Below, piece after piece: positions 31,701 through 42,780 of a stretch of 64,000 nt of DNA. Source of the DNA: Muricea muricata (lineage: Eukaryota > Cnidaria > Anthozoa > Malacalcyonacea > Plexauridae); assembly GCA_963855995.1 (NCBI GenBank), contig OY979718.1:33050982-33114981 (forward strand), written 5' to 3'. The notes under the pieces were generated by a model. It did not search any database and was not told the DNA's origin. It worked only from the letters and a program-made list of their open reading frames with translations. The first letter of the stretch is position 1. Every line of letters begins with the position of its first letter. Both the position numbers and the translations under genes were made by a program.

Positions 31701-32934
31701 ATACATTATGTACCTCGACGCCAACAACCTATATGGGTGGGCAATGAGTCAACCGTTACCCGTAAACGGTTTCAAATGGATTCCTGCATGCGAACTGCCT
31801 CGTTGGGAAATTATAACCGACGAGGATGGGATTGGGTGCATCTTGGAAGTAGACCTTGAGTACCCGGAAGACTTACATGACAACCATAACGAATACCCCC
31901 TAGCGCCAGAATCGTTAAAAATTAACATGGTTAATAAATTAATTCCAAATTTACAAGATAAGACAAAATACATTTTACACTATAAAAATTTACATCAATA
32001 TTTAGATCTTGGAATGGTACTTAAAAAAGTCCACCGCGGGATTAAATTCAACGAACGACCGTGGTTGGAAGACTATATCCAATTGAACACAGACTTAAGA
32101 ACGGAAGGCACAACCCTTTTTGAAAAAGATTTCTTTAAATTAATGAACAATTCGGTATTCGGGAAAACAATGGAAAACATCCGGAACAGGATGGACGTAA
32201 GACTCGTTACCAAAGAAAAAGAACTCGAAAAATTAGTTAAAAAACCTAACTTCGATAGAATTAATATTTTCACAGAAGATTTGGTAGCCGTCCACATGAA
32301 GAAAACCACAATCAAGTTACATAAACCAATATACCTAGGTATGAGCATCCTAGACATAAGTAAAACCCTAATGTACGACTTCCATTATAATTATATTAAA
32401 CCGAAGTACGAGGAAAACGCTAACCTCCTGTTCACCGATACAGACTCGTTGTGCTACGAAATTAAAACGAAAGATTTCTATGTGGACATATCCGAGGACG
32501 TCCGGGAAAAATTCGATACCAGTGATTATGATAATAACTACCCGAGTGGAATCCCAACAGAAATGAATAAAAAAATCATCGGTTTAATGAAAGACGAAGC
32601 TTGTGGAAAGGCCATTACAGAATTCGTAGGATTACGAAGTAAATTATATGCTTACAAAATGAATAGCGGAAAAGAAGATAAGAAATGTCAAGGTGTTAAA
32701 AAGGTTGTTGTAAAAAACGAAATAACGCTCGAGGATTACAAAAAATGCCTGTTTACCAAAGAAGAACAGGGAAGATCAATGAACACCATTAGAAGCCGGA
32801 AACATAATATCCATACGGAATCCATTACAAAAACCGCACTCTCGGCCAACGATGATAAACAAATAATATTAGAAGACGGAATCAACACGTTGGCAATAGG
32901 ACGTTATAAAACCAAAAAAGTAATTCTAGAATAA
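28728..32934 (+). pseudogene. POLB: Protein-primed family B DNA polymerase, with at least two frameshifts and one stop
   Basis: Four open segments: 28728-29201 (highly charged coiled coil), about 29190-30945, about 30946-31570, and about 31570-32934. Breaks fall in an A-run at about 29189-29196, an in-frame TAA at 30943-30945, and an A7 run at about 31561-31567. The 3'-5' exonuclease Exo I motif YADFEC lies in the second segment, as do a C2H2-like finger (CLRC...H) and an HNH-like zinc cluster (CYACGL...RDHCHLTGKYRG) typical of Polinton polymerases. The last segment has motif A DANNLYGWAM, motif B NNSVFGKTMEN and motif C FTDTDSL. It would replicate the element using a terminal protein primer. 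This copy cannot make a full product without correction. That some breaks are assembly errors remains possible. Confidence 0.93.
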
Positions 32935-32962
32935 AAAATTATCTTACAAAATAAATAAAAAA
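32935..32962. other. Short spacer between polymerase stop and right TIR
   Basis: AT-rich 28-bp spacer with AATAAA near 32951, which may serve as the polyadenylation signal of the polymerase transcript. Confidence 0.4.
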
Positions 32963-33566
32963 GGAACACGTACTCGCTACAAAAAATTTAGGATAAATTC
33001 TTTTGAAACATTTTCAAAAGAATTTTTTTAATTTGACGGAAATTTAAAAAAGAATATTACGGAACGGATGAAAATTCTTTTGAGCGAAAATTATAAAAAG
33101 AATTTTTTTAACGGGGGGAAAATTTTCAAAAAAATTTTTTATTTCACGTAAAGGACAGGTGGAAGTGCGCCAGAAATTAAAATTCTTTTGGGAAATACCC
33201 AAAAGAATTTTTTTTAAATTTTACGGAAGCATGAAAATTCTTTTGAAGAAAATTTACAAAAGAATTTTTTTAACGGGGGGAAAATTTTCAAAAAAAATTT
33301 TTATTTCACGTAAAGGACAGGTGGAAGTGCCCCAGAAATTAAAATTCTTTTGGGAAATACCCAAAAGAATTTTTTTTAAATTTTACGGAAGCATGAAAAT
33401 TCTTTTGAAGAAAATTTACAAAAGAATTTTTTTAACGGGGGGAAAATTTTCAAAAAAAATTTTTTTATTTCACGTTAAGACCCGGAGAATTTTGAGGGGG
33501 GTAAAAAACTATAAAATAATTAAGGAAAAATTGAAAATGTGCTGGAATCGGCCTTTCTATACTACT
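32963..33566. repeat. Right terminal inverted repeat of the Polinton
   Basis: Inverse of 12489-13109 with a handful of mismatches and a 17-bp indel. The same two ~162-bp direct repeats (GGACAGGTGGAAGTGC at about 33153 and 33315) and AAAAGAATTTT hairpins are present. A long open frame across it (33159-33578) is a low-complexity artefact that also appears in the left TIR. Confidence 0.95.
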
Positions 33567-33572
33567 GAAAGT
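33567..33572. repeat. Right 6-bp target-site duplication of the Polinton (GAAAGT)
   Basis: Identical to 12483-12488 and directly abuts the terminus CTATACTACT. Confidence 0.95.
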
Positions 33573-34727
33573 ACTTGAATAAAATATTATGTTCTTTTCA
33601 TGAAACCATGCAGGTTGTTTTTCTTATATGCCCTACTTCATGTGAACTCCCAATAAAAAATGATGGTCTACTTTCAAAACTAAAATAACAAAATAGGATG
33701 TGTCGAAGGTCATTATAAGAGTGTCTTAAATAGCAACAAGTAATTATAGTTTATCACAATCTTTTCTTTTTAGTTCACTTCTCAATGCTTTGTTTTTGCC
33801 TCGCTTTTCATTTATTCGGTACTTAGAAATGTAATCATTTGCATATGAAAAGGATCTAACTTTGAAGTACATTTTTGATAAAGAAGGTTCAATACAGCAT
33901 GACATGACAATGCTTTCACATAATGATTTAACTTTTCGGTTTTTTACTATTGCATTTGTAAATGTTATCATTGGAATATTCAGAATCATTCCTACTGTCT
34001 TGCTAATCTCATCCCTGAAAAGCTAGTTCTGCTGCTTCCAAAATATTTACAAGATCATCGCATGGAGAGGTAAGACAACTCCTTGTTCTGTTGGCAATGA
34101 AAGAATTTGCTGGTCCAACTGATTTACATTGTCTTTTTCCTTCTTGCTACCAATATAGGCAAGTGTGCCAAGTTCAACTCAATTTAATTGTGTTTCGCCA
34201 TACCTATGATATTTTTGTAGCGGCCTTCTGCTGATGAATCGGCAGCATGCTTCTAATTAGGTGTTCTGTCAGCCCACACAATGAAACAACTTCTTGTCTT
34301 TCATTTCAAGTATAGCATCATCGAAAGCATCCGCTGTTTCTGTTTCGGTCACAAACACACGTCATCGACAGCAAAACTTTCATCTTCACCATCGCTTTCG
34401 ACTCTACTCTTCCGCTCCCGTTTCGCTTTCAAAAGCACGATTCAGTTCCTGGGATTGAACTGTAATTCCCCCCTCATTTTTCTCATCGTATGATGCGCAT
34501 TCAATTTTGACTCTTTTGCCCTGTCAAACACTCGTTTATTCGGTTTTTGATAAGGAAAGTGTATCAAATTTTAAATGTGTTAAATTTACAAAGCAGCAAT
34601 GCACTCATCTAGTCACGTGACATTTTTTTCTTTAATCCTTAACATATTTGCCACTAATGTTTGCCGACTAGCCAAACCAGTCTTCTTCTTTTAAGCGTGA
34701 TGTAATTCACGGTTTTGTAAGATGTTG
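33573..34727. other. Intergenic with possible decayed coding remnants (minus strand)
   Basis: A minus-strand 81-codon frame at 33744-33989 (SFSYANDYISKYR... basic tail) and broken charged stretches near 34300-34500 look vaguely coding. No family is recognisable and stops are frequent. Confidence 0.25.
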
Positions 34728-34845
34728 TAAGATGCTGGCGCTGTATTTGCAGTGCCAAAATATTCTAGACGTAAGTGAACGTATATAATTTCATAATGTT
34801 GGCGCTGCACTTGCGGTGCCAAAATAATTTCAAATGTAGTTATGT
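34728..34845 (+). repeat. Two-copy repeat with TTGGCGCTG(T/C)A(T/C)TTGC core
   Basis: GGCGCTGTATTTGCAGTGCCAAAATA (split copy) recurs ~65 bases later as GGCGCTGCACTTGCGGTGCCAAAATA. Each contains its own small inverted core. Confidence 0.5.
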
Positions 34846-35420
34846 GAATGTGCTGTTTGTAAGTCTATTAGCGCTGCGTTTCAAGAAGAAAAAAAAAACT
34901 TAATATACAGTACTGCTCAGAAATAAGCTAACAAAAACGCGCCAGGAACGCGTTCGTCAATGCGTTATATTTGCGTCCTATTTGTGTTCCAACGCGTTCC
35001 AATTTGCATTCCCAGAACGCGTTCTTGTAACACTCGTAATAAGATCAGGTATGATCGGAAATTATTGCAATTTCCCGAGTAATGATTTAGCGTTCCTTCA
35101 CATCATCGTGTTTTACTAGTTACAGAAATAGGCATTGCTATTGTATGGGAAGGTTTCGGAATATGTGAGAAAAAGAATAATCTCTTAAGGCTCAAGTAAA
35201 ACGACACAAACCAAAAAAATGAATTGCTTGAGCAAGAGGGGATTAGTATTATTTTCTCGACATTTGACGTGAATAGTAATAATATATCTGCATTTCATCC
35301 ACGAAAGCCATTAAGTTCAGCATTGAAATATTTAGCAAAATTGCATTAAATTGATATTGAAACTAACCCTAACCCTGATCCTAGCTATAAAGAAAAAAAC
35401 TTAGAAAAAAAATCTTTGAC
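34846..35420. other. Intergenic; AACGCGTTC palindromes at 34930-35040
   Basis: AACGCGTTC/GAACGCGTT occurs several times in both orientations within 110 bases. Downstream there is only AT-rich sequence, including a short CCCTAACCCTGA stretch too short to call telomeric. Confidence 0.4.
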
Positions 35421-35429
35421 TCAAAAGTA

Positions 35430-35490
35430 TAAAATAGTCATCGCCAAACTACGGCGTGGAAGACCTGTGCCTTAACCACTAGGACACCGC
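35430..35490 (-). other. tRNA-like 5' half (possible SINE head), low confidence
   Basis: On the minus strand GCGGTGTCCTAGTGGTTAAG resembles a tRNA acceptor stem plus A box, and TCTTCCACGCCG follows as an anticodon-arm-like segment. No B box or matching acceptor stem follows, so it is not a tRNA gene. Confidence 0.3.
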
Positions 35491-35967
35491 ACAAGAACGA
35501 AGAAACTGTGTTTGAAAACGGTATTTATACTACTATTTGAACGTTTTAATAAATGTAAGAATTAATGACGTTATGGTACGTTAACTCGATATGATCTAAC
35601 GCTAACCATTGCGAAACATGTCAATTTATTAAATTTTCGAAGACAAAATTCTCGAAAACTGAAGGTTTGTGGAGGTGCCAACAAGTGAATTCAGACTTTT
35701 TATAATTTATCCTAATTTTGTATTTTATTTTCAATTAGTGCCCGAAGGGGCTCCACACTTTAAACATTGGCATGATTCTATATTTATGTGTTTATATTAT
35801 AATAACTTTAGCAAGCATTGTGACGTATTTTGCGGGCTAAAATAAACAAATCAGCGGGCTAAAATACATTTTAGCCCACTGACGTAATAGCCAATTTATG
35901 TGTAGTTGTTTTTTTGAAAAACAAAGTTAAAGTTAAACATTAAAAGGCCTTTAAAGTTATTATAATA
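35491..35967. other. Intergenic, nothing recognised except GCGGGCTAAAAT repeats
   Basis: GCGGGCTAAAATA occurs twice with an inverted TTTTAGCCCACTG near 35829-35885, a small inverted repeat. Confidence 0.35.
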
Positions 35968-36112
35968 GTAATAGAGTTGATGTTCTTGGGCATAAATAGG
36001 TTTTTGGCCCTCCTCAGGGCTCATTTTAACCTCGCTACGCTCGGGCTAAAATGATTCTGAGTCGGGCCAAAAACATATTTATGACCGCGAACGTCAACTC
36101 TATTGTTATATT
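35968..36112. repeat. Foldback MITE, ~145 bp
   Basis: ATAGAGTTGATGTTC...ATAAATAGGTTTTTGGCC is mirrored by GGCCAAAAACATATTTAT...GAACGTCAACTCTAT. The loop contains a further TTTTAACC/GGCTAAAATG inversion. Confidence 0.7.
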
Positions 36113-36180
36113 AAATTTCAAAAGGTTTAAAAAGCGCGCTCCACTTCAAAGGTTCAATTCACGACACAGCTACAGGCAGT

Positions 36181-36566
36181 TACAGTCAAACCGGATGTTC
36201 TGTTCCCCCCAATATGGCAAGATTGCCGTCAATATTGCAATGTTCATGCGCTAATTGCTCCGAGCAAGTTTCACCGGAACATGCAAGCTGCAACTATATC
36301 AGTTTTAACAAATTTGTTGATTTCAGTACTTTCCTAGAACATTTTCGCTGATAAAAATACTGCAAAGTAACTAATATTGTTTGGCGTTATTTTTATCAGC
36401 GAAAATCTGCCAGGAAAGTATTGAAATCAACAAATTTATTAAAACTGATATAGTTGCAACTTGCAAGTTCCGGTGCAACTTGCTCGGAGCAATTAGCGCA
36501 TGAACATTGCAATATTGACGGCAATCTTGCAATATTGGGGGGAACAGAACATCCGGTTTGACTGTA
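36181..36566. mobile_element. Tc1/mariner-type palindromic MITE with TA target duplication
   Basis: TA flanks an element (36183-36564) with arms of ~170 bp beginning CAGTCAAACCGGATGTTCTG and a ~40-bp loop. CAGT termini and a TA duplication fit Tc1/mariner MITEs. It ends only 8 bases before the splice acceptor of the next gene. Confidence 0.75.
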
Positions 36567-36572
36567 AATCAG

Positions 36573-38884
36573 GATATCATAGAAAAAGTCCCAGGTTTCA
36601 AGCGGAATCTCCGATTCGCTCTTTTTCTGCGTTGTTTCATTCATTTCAAGGACAACGTTAAAAGAGAACTGACTGATCGAGGAATTTCACCTGAAGCAAA
36701 GACCCAGTATCTGACTGAGATATTTGGTAAACAAGAAGGAACGTCAAAGTACACTGGTCTTGTCGACAGTGACTCGGCTGAGCAATTTGACAGCAGACTC
36801 GAAGGTCTCAAATCAGAATGGGAAGAAAAGGAAACCACGTGTGGAAACAAAATCAAAAAACAAACCTTTTTCGAATGGTTTACAGCTGAAAAGGTACGAA
36901 AATGAGTGTTTGGTTTACATAATTTATATGGTCAGGGCTATTTATATGGCGTACAATAAGTTCCATATAACTGAGACGTGTCATATGTGAACGCAAGTTT
37001 GGCGAATTGAAGGTACAAAACGTCAAAATTCTTGTTCGCATCTTATCAGACACGTCTTAGCTAAAAATAAAAATTCTACTAACCTCCGTCAATCAGAAAA
37101 AGCGGGAAACGGCCTGTATTTCACTATTAACGTTACATAATATTGATCTCAGGAATTTGAGTATTATTATGAGACAGGGAACAACGGGTTTTTGCAAAGT
37201 TCGCCAATTTTCTAGGATACACGTCCTATTGCGATTTATCCATAAGGTCTTTAGCAATCATATCGCAAAAGTTCGTATAAGTATCACAAAATTCGAATTT
37301 TATTTTCAACTGTAGGCGATTGATATGAAAGATTCGATGCTCAAGCCTGTTAGAATAGAAGCTGGATTGGGTGACCCACCACCTGAGTACACGAACAATG
37401 ATCCGGAGTCGGCCAACTTCTTGATAAAACATGGTCTTCACTTCAGCGCTTGTAAACCACATGAATTTATCGAGAAAATGAAAAATATAATTGAAACTCA
37501 GCAGCGAAACGAGGAGCGTGCAGTATTTGGAGTGGGTCCGTATCGAGTGTGCAAAGAATTTGCGCATCTTACCGTCGATGACGTACAAAGAAGCCGTCTA
37601 AATCACGCCCTTAGTAAGAAGTTGCTCGCCTTCAAAACGGCGGGAATGAATGATATGCAGGAGATTTTCCCAACGCAAATGGAACCCGGAGAAGAAGCAT
37701 CAGCAGTACGTCTAAGTATCACCGCGAAAGAAAGTGGCCTAAACTCCATCCCATCGCCCATACTAGAGTCACTGTTTGAAAGAGCGTCGAACCTCCTTGG
37801 TGACCCTGGAAACGTTATCCCGAAACCAGGAGCTATTAATGGTTCTTTCATCGTTGCTGGAACGTGCAACAAAATTCACAATGTCCAGCCTGGAAAAGGT
37901 GGCTCTCTGTCATGTGATCGCTATTGTACCAATTTTTCCTCGAAGATGTGCGAACACGTTTTGGCTGTAGCACAAGTGAAAGGCGTATTAAAAGAATTTT
38001 TAGCGTGGTTTAAAGGGAGAAGAAAGAGAGCAACAATGATGGACATGGTAGAACAAAGTTGTCCGAAGACTGCCGGGAAAAAGCCATCCTCAAGAAAGCG
38101 ATCAAATGCCAAACGCAAGCCAATGGGGCAATACGTGGATTTGTTCGATCGTAATGAAGGACATTCAACGCTGCCTCAACCAGCAACGGATACTCCGACA
38201 CTCCAGCAACGCTATGCACAGGTTCAATTGCCAATGGCCTTGTCTCCTAGTACACCTGAAATGCGGCCGGCAAGTTCATTCGCGTTGATGCCGTGTTCTG
38301 TTGGTAGTCAACGTGTGCCACACTGGTCCGAGGGATTGGCTCCAGAAATATCATCATGCTCTTTTCCTTCCATGGCAAGATTTCCATCGATGCCGCCCAC
38401 CTCTAGAACAACAAGTACTACGAACATACCACCAGCAAACCCGTATGTTTCCGCCCCATTTCAATTCACCTCACCCTTTGAGTCACCCGCCAATCCTTAT
38501 GTTAATCAAGGCAGTGGGGTAATCAACCAAAGTAATGGCTTACCAGCGAGTGCCTTCCAATTAAAATGGGTACAGGGAACAACGGTCAAAAAATGCTATG
38601 GATGTGGTGGTGGTATCCAAAACCCACCAGTCTTGCGACCAGATGATCTTGTCGTCGTTTGCCGGGATTTCCGCGAGTACCGAGATAGGATGACGGGACA
38701 GCTAACAAGAAGTAGTTCTCCGCAAAACGTTCACTTCCACCTTCGACGGCAATGTATCTTGACACAATATCCTCGTTTCCATTCTGGTCTTCTTGCAATA
38801 AGTCCAGCTTTTCAAGCATTCCTGCACCAAGAGCACAGACAAAGCTTGGCGGAAAATTTTGGATGGAGCGAGTGCACTTTGTAA
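36573..38884 (+). CDS. SWIM-type zinc-finger protein gene, two exons seen, 5' end not found
   Basis: Exon 36573-36893 and exon 37316-38884 flank a 422-bp GT-AG intron (AAG|GTACG...CTGTAG|GCG), and both are in phase 0. Exon A (107 codons) is charged. Exon B (522 residues) has a helical region, then a SWIM-like finger with C197...C201...C209-x-H211 (numbered from the ATG at 37325). It continues with a basic RKRSNAKRKP linker, a long Ser/Pro/Thr-rich disordered segment, and a C-terminal Cys/His domain (KKCYGCGGGI...NVHFHLRRQCI). SWIM fingers occur in MULE transposases and chromatin proteins; this type is often multicopy in cnidarians. No DDE core is visible, so a domesticated or truncated transposon gene is possible. 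The upstream acceptor AAATCAG|GATATC indicates earlier exons. Confidence 0.75.
36894..37315 (+). other. Intron of the SWIM-finger gene
   Basis: Donor AAG|GTACGA and acceptor TTTTCAACTGTAG|GC. The frame is continuous across it, and in-frame stops (for example TGA at 36903-36905) show it is not coding. Confidence 0.8.
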
Positions 38885-39618
38885 GGAGGCCCGAATAATT
38901 GCGTTTAATGTTGTATATATACACTGTGCAGAAGTTTTAGATCCCCCCATTTTTTGCTTTTACAACACAAGCCATATACAAGTTTCACATGTACAAGTTT
39001 CGTTGTAATTGGTTCAGTTTTGAGTTGGCCTAAAAATGGTTTGGCCCAAAACTTTTAGACAGTAGTGTAGGTTATTGAACAATCACTGTTATGTTTTAAT
39101 TTTGTTTTGTTGTGTACATGTTTCATCGTTTAGTTTTTTAAAACGTTTACTGCATATACAGGTTCAAGTATGCAAACAATGTAGACGTTTGCCAAATCTG
39201 CTTTAGATTACGCAAATATTCACCACAAATTATGTAAATATAGGCATTTTATCGTATTTTATTAGTGTATGCTACACGAAAATGATTTCAAAAGGCGACT
39301 TTTAAAGTTAATGGGGATTGTTGTTGAAACCCAGTGATGATACAATATAGTTTATTCTTAAAAGTGCAAATATGGAAGAAGACGACGTTTACCTGCTATC
39401 AAGGTTTAAAACACTTTGAGAAAAATTTCTCCCAAAGAGCAATTTATTTCGCAGATTATTGAACGCAGTCTTTACAATGTAATAAATATATATTTAAAGA
39501 AAAACCTTGTCTGTATCAACTCTCTCACTGTTGAAATTTCGGATATAACGTAAGCGGGGAAATTGCAAACGATAATTCCTCTATTCAATTTAAAACTGAA
39601 ACTTCAATAACAAGAAAG
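38885..39618. other. 3' flank of the SWIM-finger gene; AT-rich, no further gene
   Basis: A possible AATAAA polyadenylation signal occurs near 39480. No other feature was recognised. Confidence 0.35.
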
Positions 39619-42600
39619 TTAAAGAGGGGTTACAGCACGCTTGGCATAAAATGCAGCGAATTCGGCCAAGTTGGACTGTCATTGCGCTCAGCGGTTTCGC
39701 CCATGAGCGTAATAAAAATCCAAGATGGCGCCGACCAGGAGTAAAGAATATTGAACATTTAGGAGCTTATTTTTATCTCGTTTTGTGGGACTCAAGACAC
39801 ACCACCTCGCAACATCATCGAAAAACAAATAGTCTGAGAATCGCCACGATAGATGATGTAATTTTGCGTAGAATCTGGCCCTTTTGGCTAATTTTATATC
39901 ATTGTATTTGTGAGTTTTGAGTCACTGACTTCATGATTTTCCCCCTGTCCATATTAATTTGTATTTATTGGTGTCATTGCAAACATGTATGGTGTTCATA
40001 ATACAAGAATACGTTACCAGTACTATAAGGTTTTCACAAGGTACACTTAGTGCAAATATGCTTTGAAACAGCTCAGCAATTACATGCACTATTCTTCAGG
40101 TGCCAATGTATCTGACTCTACATGCATGGTATCCACAGAATGCATTATAGCTTGACCAGTTATATTTAGAGTAATTGATACTGGTGGCATTTATTGTCAT
40201 TGTAATTCACAGTATTATATGAATAAAATAAAATAAATTGCATTGTGTCTATATGTATGCAGAGGTGTATGTACCTTGACAGTATTTGGTGTATTAATAA
40301 GTTAGTTAATCTAGTTAAGTCATACAGATGAGAATGGTGTCTAGGTGTTTCAAGAAATTTACACTGTTAGTGAGTTTACCTTTGTAATGAGTACAGAATG
40401 AAACTGGATGAATGTCTGATAAAACAAAGGTATGTTTGTCTTTCAAACAAGTATAAAAAAAAACATAAGTAAACAAACACAGCTTTGATTTTTCACAACA
40501 TTCACCACCTATTTCAATAAAAAAGTATCCTCAACACAGTAGTGGGTTGATTCATAATACAACCTTTATCAAACTCCTCTTTAACTCATAGCACAACATG
40601 AAATTCTTAATTATTAACAGCATAAATACTACACTAAACCAAAAGCTTATATACAATATAGTACAATATCACATATTTATTTCAAATCAGTGACAAATTA
40701 TGTCACTAGATATACATAGTGTAAATTTTCAGTGCAAATGTTGTCCATCATTAATATAATTGCATCTGAAGACCTAAAAGAAATATGTCAAGAGTGAAGA
40801 TACAAGTACAATGTATTTTGAACAGGGTTGCAGGCTACATTTTCAATGAGATGAAAAATACCTTCCCTAAATAAAATACCTTGCCAGAGAAAGCAAATAT
40901 TTAAGTACACGCTTTTGGGAAGCTCACACCATTGAGCCACAGTTTACCCTTTGGCGGGAAACATTATCGAGTGTACACAGCTTATTTAGGCCACAGAGGG
41001 AGGTACTCCAGCTTAATGGGACAACATGCAGCAAGGGTCATGGACCATCAGAGTACAATATGAGATAAATGAATAGGGTCATTAGCCATTAGCTCATTTG
41101 AGCACATGAGTCTCTCCATGATGAGTAAAATAATTAAGTATACCTGTTCTAGCTAGGTAAAATCATATTTCATATATATAGTAGAACCCTGCTTTAAGAC
41201 AAGGGTAACAAAATGTGGAAATCAAAGTTGCAGGGTTATAGCCCAACATAATTGACTTTCAAAGAAGATATCATTACAACCTTCTTCTAAAGTACAGTAT
41301 TATTGGACACAGTTTTCACTTATCACATGCTCCACTTATCACAACAATCACCTTGCAAGCTCACTGCAGCAGTTACCATTCGATCGCAATGCTCAAAATT
41401 TTATTTTAATTAGATGCAACGACTCACAGCTAGCTGTGAGTTGGTTTTGCAATAAGCAGGAAAGAGCTTTTTCTCCCCTCCCTCTCCTGATGGAAAAAAT
41501 TTCCTCTGTGATGTGAGTGTGGATGTTTTCTGAACAACACATTTTTCAATGCATGATGCTGAACAATTTCATGTTGTAGGTCATGGGTAAATTAAGTGCT
41601 GGCAGTCTCTTGGTACATGTAACTGACTCATTGTACTCTGAATGCAACCTATTTACATGTTATTTCACTTATTTGTCATTTTAAAATAGCCACTGTGATA
41701 ACAGCAAAATGCTAATCTCAAACGATATGCACAATTCTATTAGACTATCAATGTCCATTGCTCTGCTAAATGTCATGAGGATAGCCTGAATAGAATTCTG
41801 TCTATACGTATAGCAACTTATAAAAGTACACTATAATAGACGCAGTATAAATTATATAGTATATTCAAGCTTCTCTTGACCCTTCGAATTCTATACATAA
41901 AATATATAACTCCCATCCTTTGAGCAATATAATACGGCAAATCGATACTAAACGTACCTTCTCGTCTAGTCTCCTCAATTTTCTTTGCGTTTTGGGTAAT
42001 TCTATCTTTCGTTTCACCGCGACCTCGGACGCCAAACGTCCTTCATAAACTTGTTAGCATCGAAGCGCTTGTAGTTTGTGGCCTTATTCAAAAGCATTTT
42101 GAGCGCGTTTAAAAACGAAATAAAAAAAAATAAATCGATACGATTTTAAATAAAAGACAAAAATTTAGTAATATGGAAAAAATAAGTAAACATGGTGTAA
42201 AATAAAAAAGTTATTCGAAGCCAAACTTCATGAATTTTCACATCCTTGCTTCAACGCGCCATTGTTTACAAAATTGCACTAAATGAATGCCTAAAGGCGG
42301 CGAAACTACAAACGTATCCATGGCAACTTTGGTATCTTTATGATCCTCTAGTAACACTCTATTCGCCTAAATTATACATGTTTATCTTGAGATAACCCAA
42401 GCGTCCCCAGAAGTGCGTTAAAATAGCGCAAATTTCAAAAATTAATTTGATCACCAGACTCCCAAAAATACGCGCGCCATGTCGGAAAAATGCGGACATT
42501 CGAGTTGGCCGAATTCCCTACATTTTATGCCAAGCGTGCAGTCCGTTCTGCGCATCGGTTCTGCTCATAACAAAGGTGGGCCACCAAATATAAACATTGT

Positions 42601-42780
42601 CCCAATTTTGCATTTTCGAACTCTTTTTGAATTGAAACTCTGGTTTACATTCATGTATAAGCATAGCAAACTAGAAAAGTGTCAGATATTCATTTAGTAG
42701 GTCATATTTTACAAATATAGAATTTTTCAAAATGTAAACAAAGCGTTTGTTTACATTACGGACTGCAACCCCTCTTTAAT
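39619..42780. mobile_element. TTAA-flanked ~250-bp MITE, split by a nested transposon
   Basis: TTAA at 39619-39622 and 42777-42780 flank matching ends AGAGGGGTTRCAGTCCGT (left half interrupted). Ignoring the nested 2.9-kb element, the MITE is about 250 bp and has an internal AATGTAAACAAA/TTTGTTTACATT hairpin. TTAA duplication suggests a piggyBac-type origin; the TIR sequence itself is not diagnostic. Confidence 0.65.
39633..42541. mobile_element. Second copy of the CACTA-like 3-bp-duplication transposon (CAG flanks)
   Basis: The element is 39636-42538 with CACGCTTGGCATAAAATG...CATTTTATGCCAAGCGTG ends and CAG on both sides. Its right subterminal region is related to that of the copy in the Polinton fibre gene. 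The interior (2.9 kb) is AT-rich and has no recognisable transposase. It inserted into the left TIR of a TTAA-flanked MITE. Confidence 0.8.

Larger units (their letters stand above)
12489..33566. mobile_element. Polinton/Maverick virus-like transposon, complete by its ends
   Basis: The limits are set by matching termini (AGTAGTATAG...CTATACTACT, AG/CT type), ~0.6-kb TIRs and a perfect 6-bp target duplication, all hallmarks of Polintons. The interior encodes the diagnostic set: protein-primed family B DNA polymerase, retrovirus-type integrase with chromodomain, FtsK/HerA-like packaging ATPase, and major and minor capsid candidates. Left-half genes point left and right-half genes mostly point right. 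The copy is damaged: one 3.3-kb transposon insertion, three in-frame stops, and several frame shifts. Confidence 0.97.

Noticed and set aside
35365..35385. CTAACCCTAACCCTGATCC as interstitial telomere
   Set aside because: Only about two TTAGGG-type units; too short to mean anything.
35430..35490. tRNA gene on the minus strand
   Set aside because: An A-box-like half is present, but there is no B box, no closing acceptor stem and no plausible anticodon loop.
41990..42130. Captured gene exon inside the second CACTA-like copy
   Set aside because: A short minus-strand stretch looks coding (FDANKFMKDVWRP), but it stops quickly and has no partner motif.
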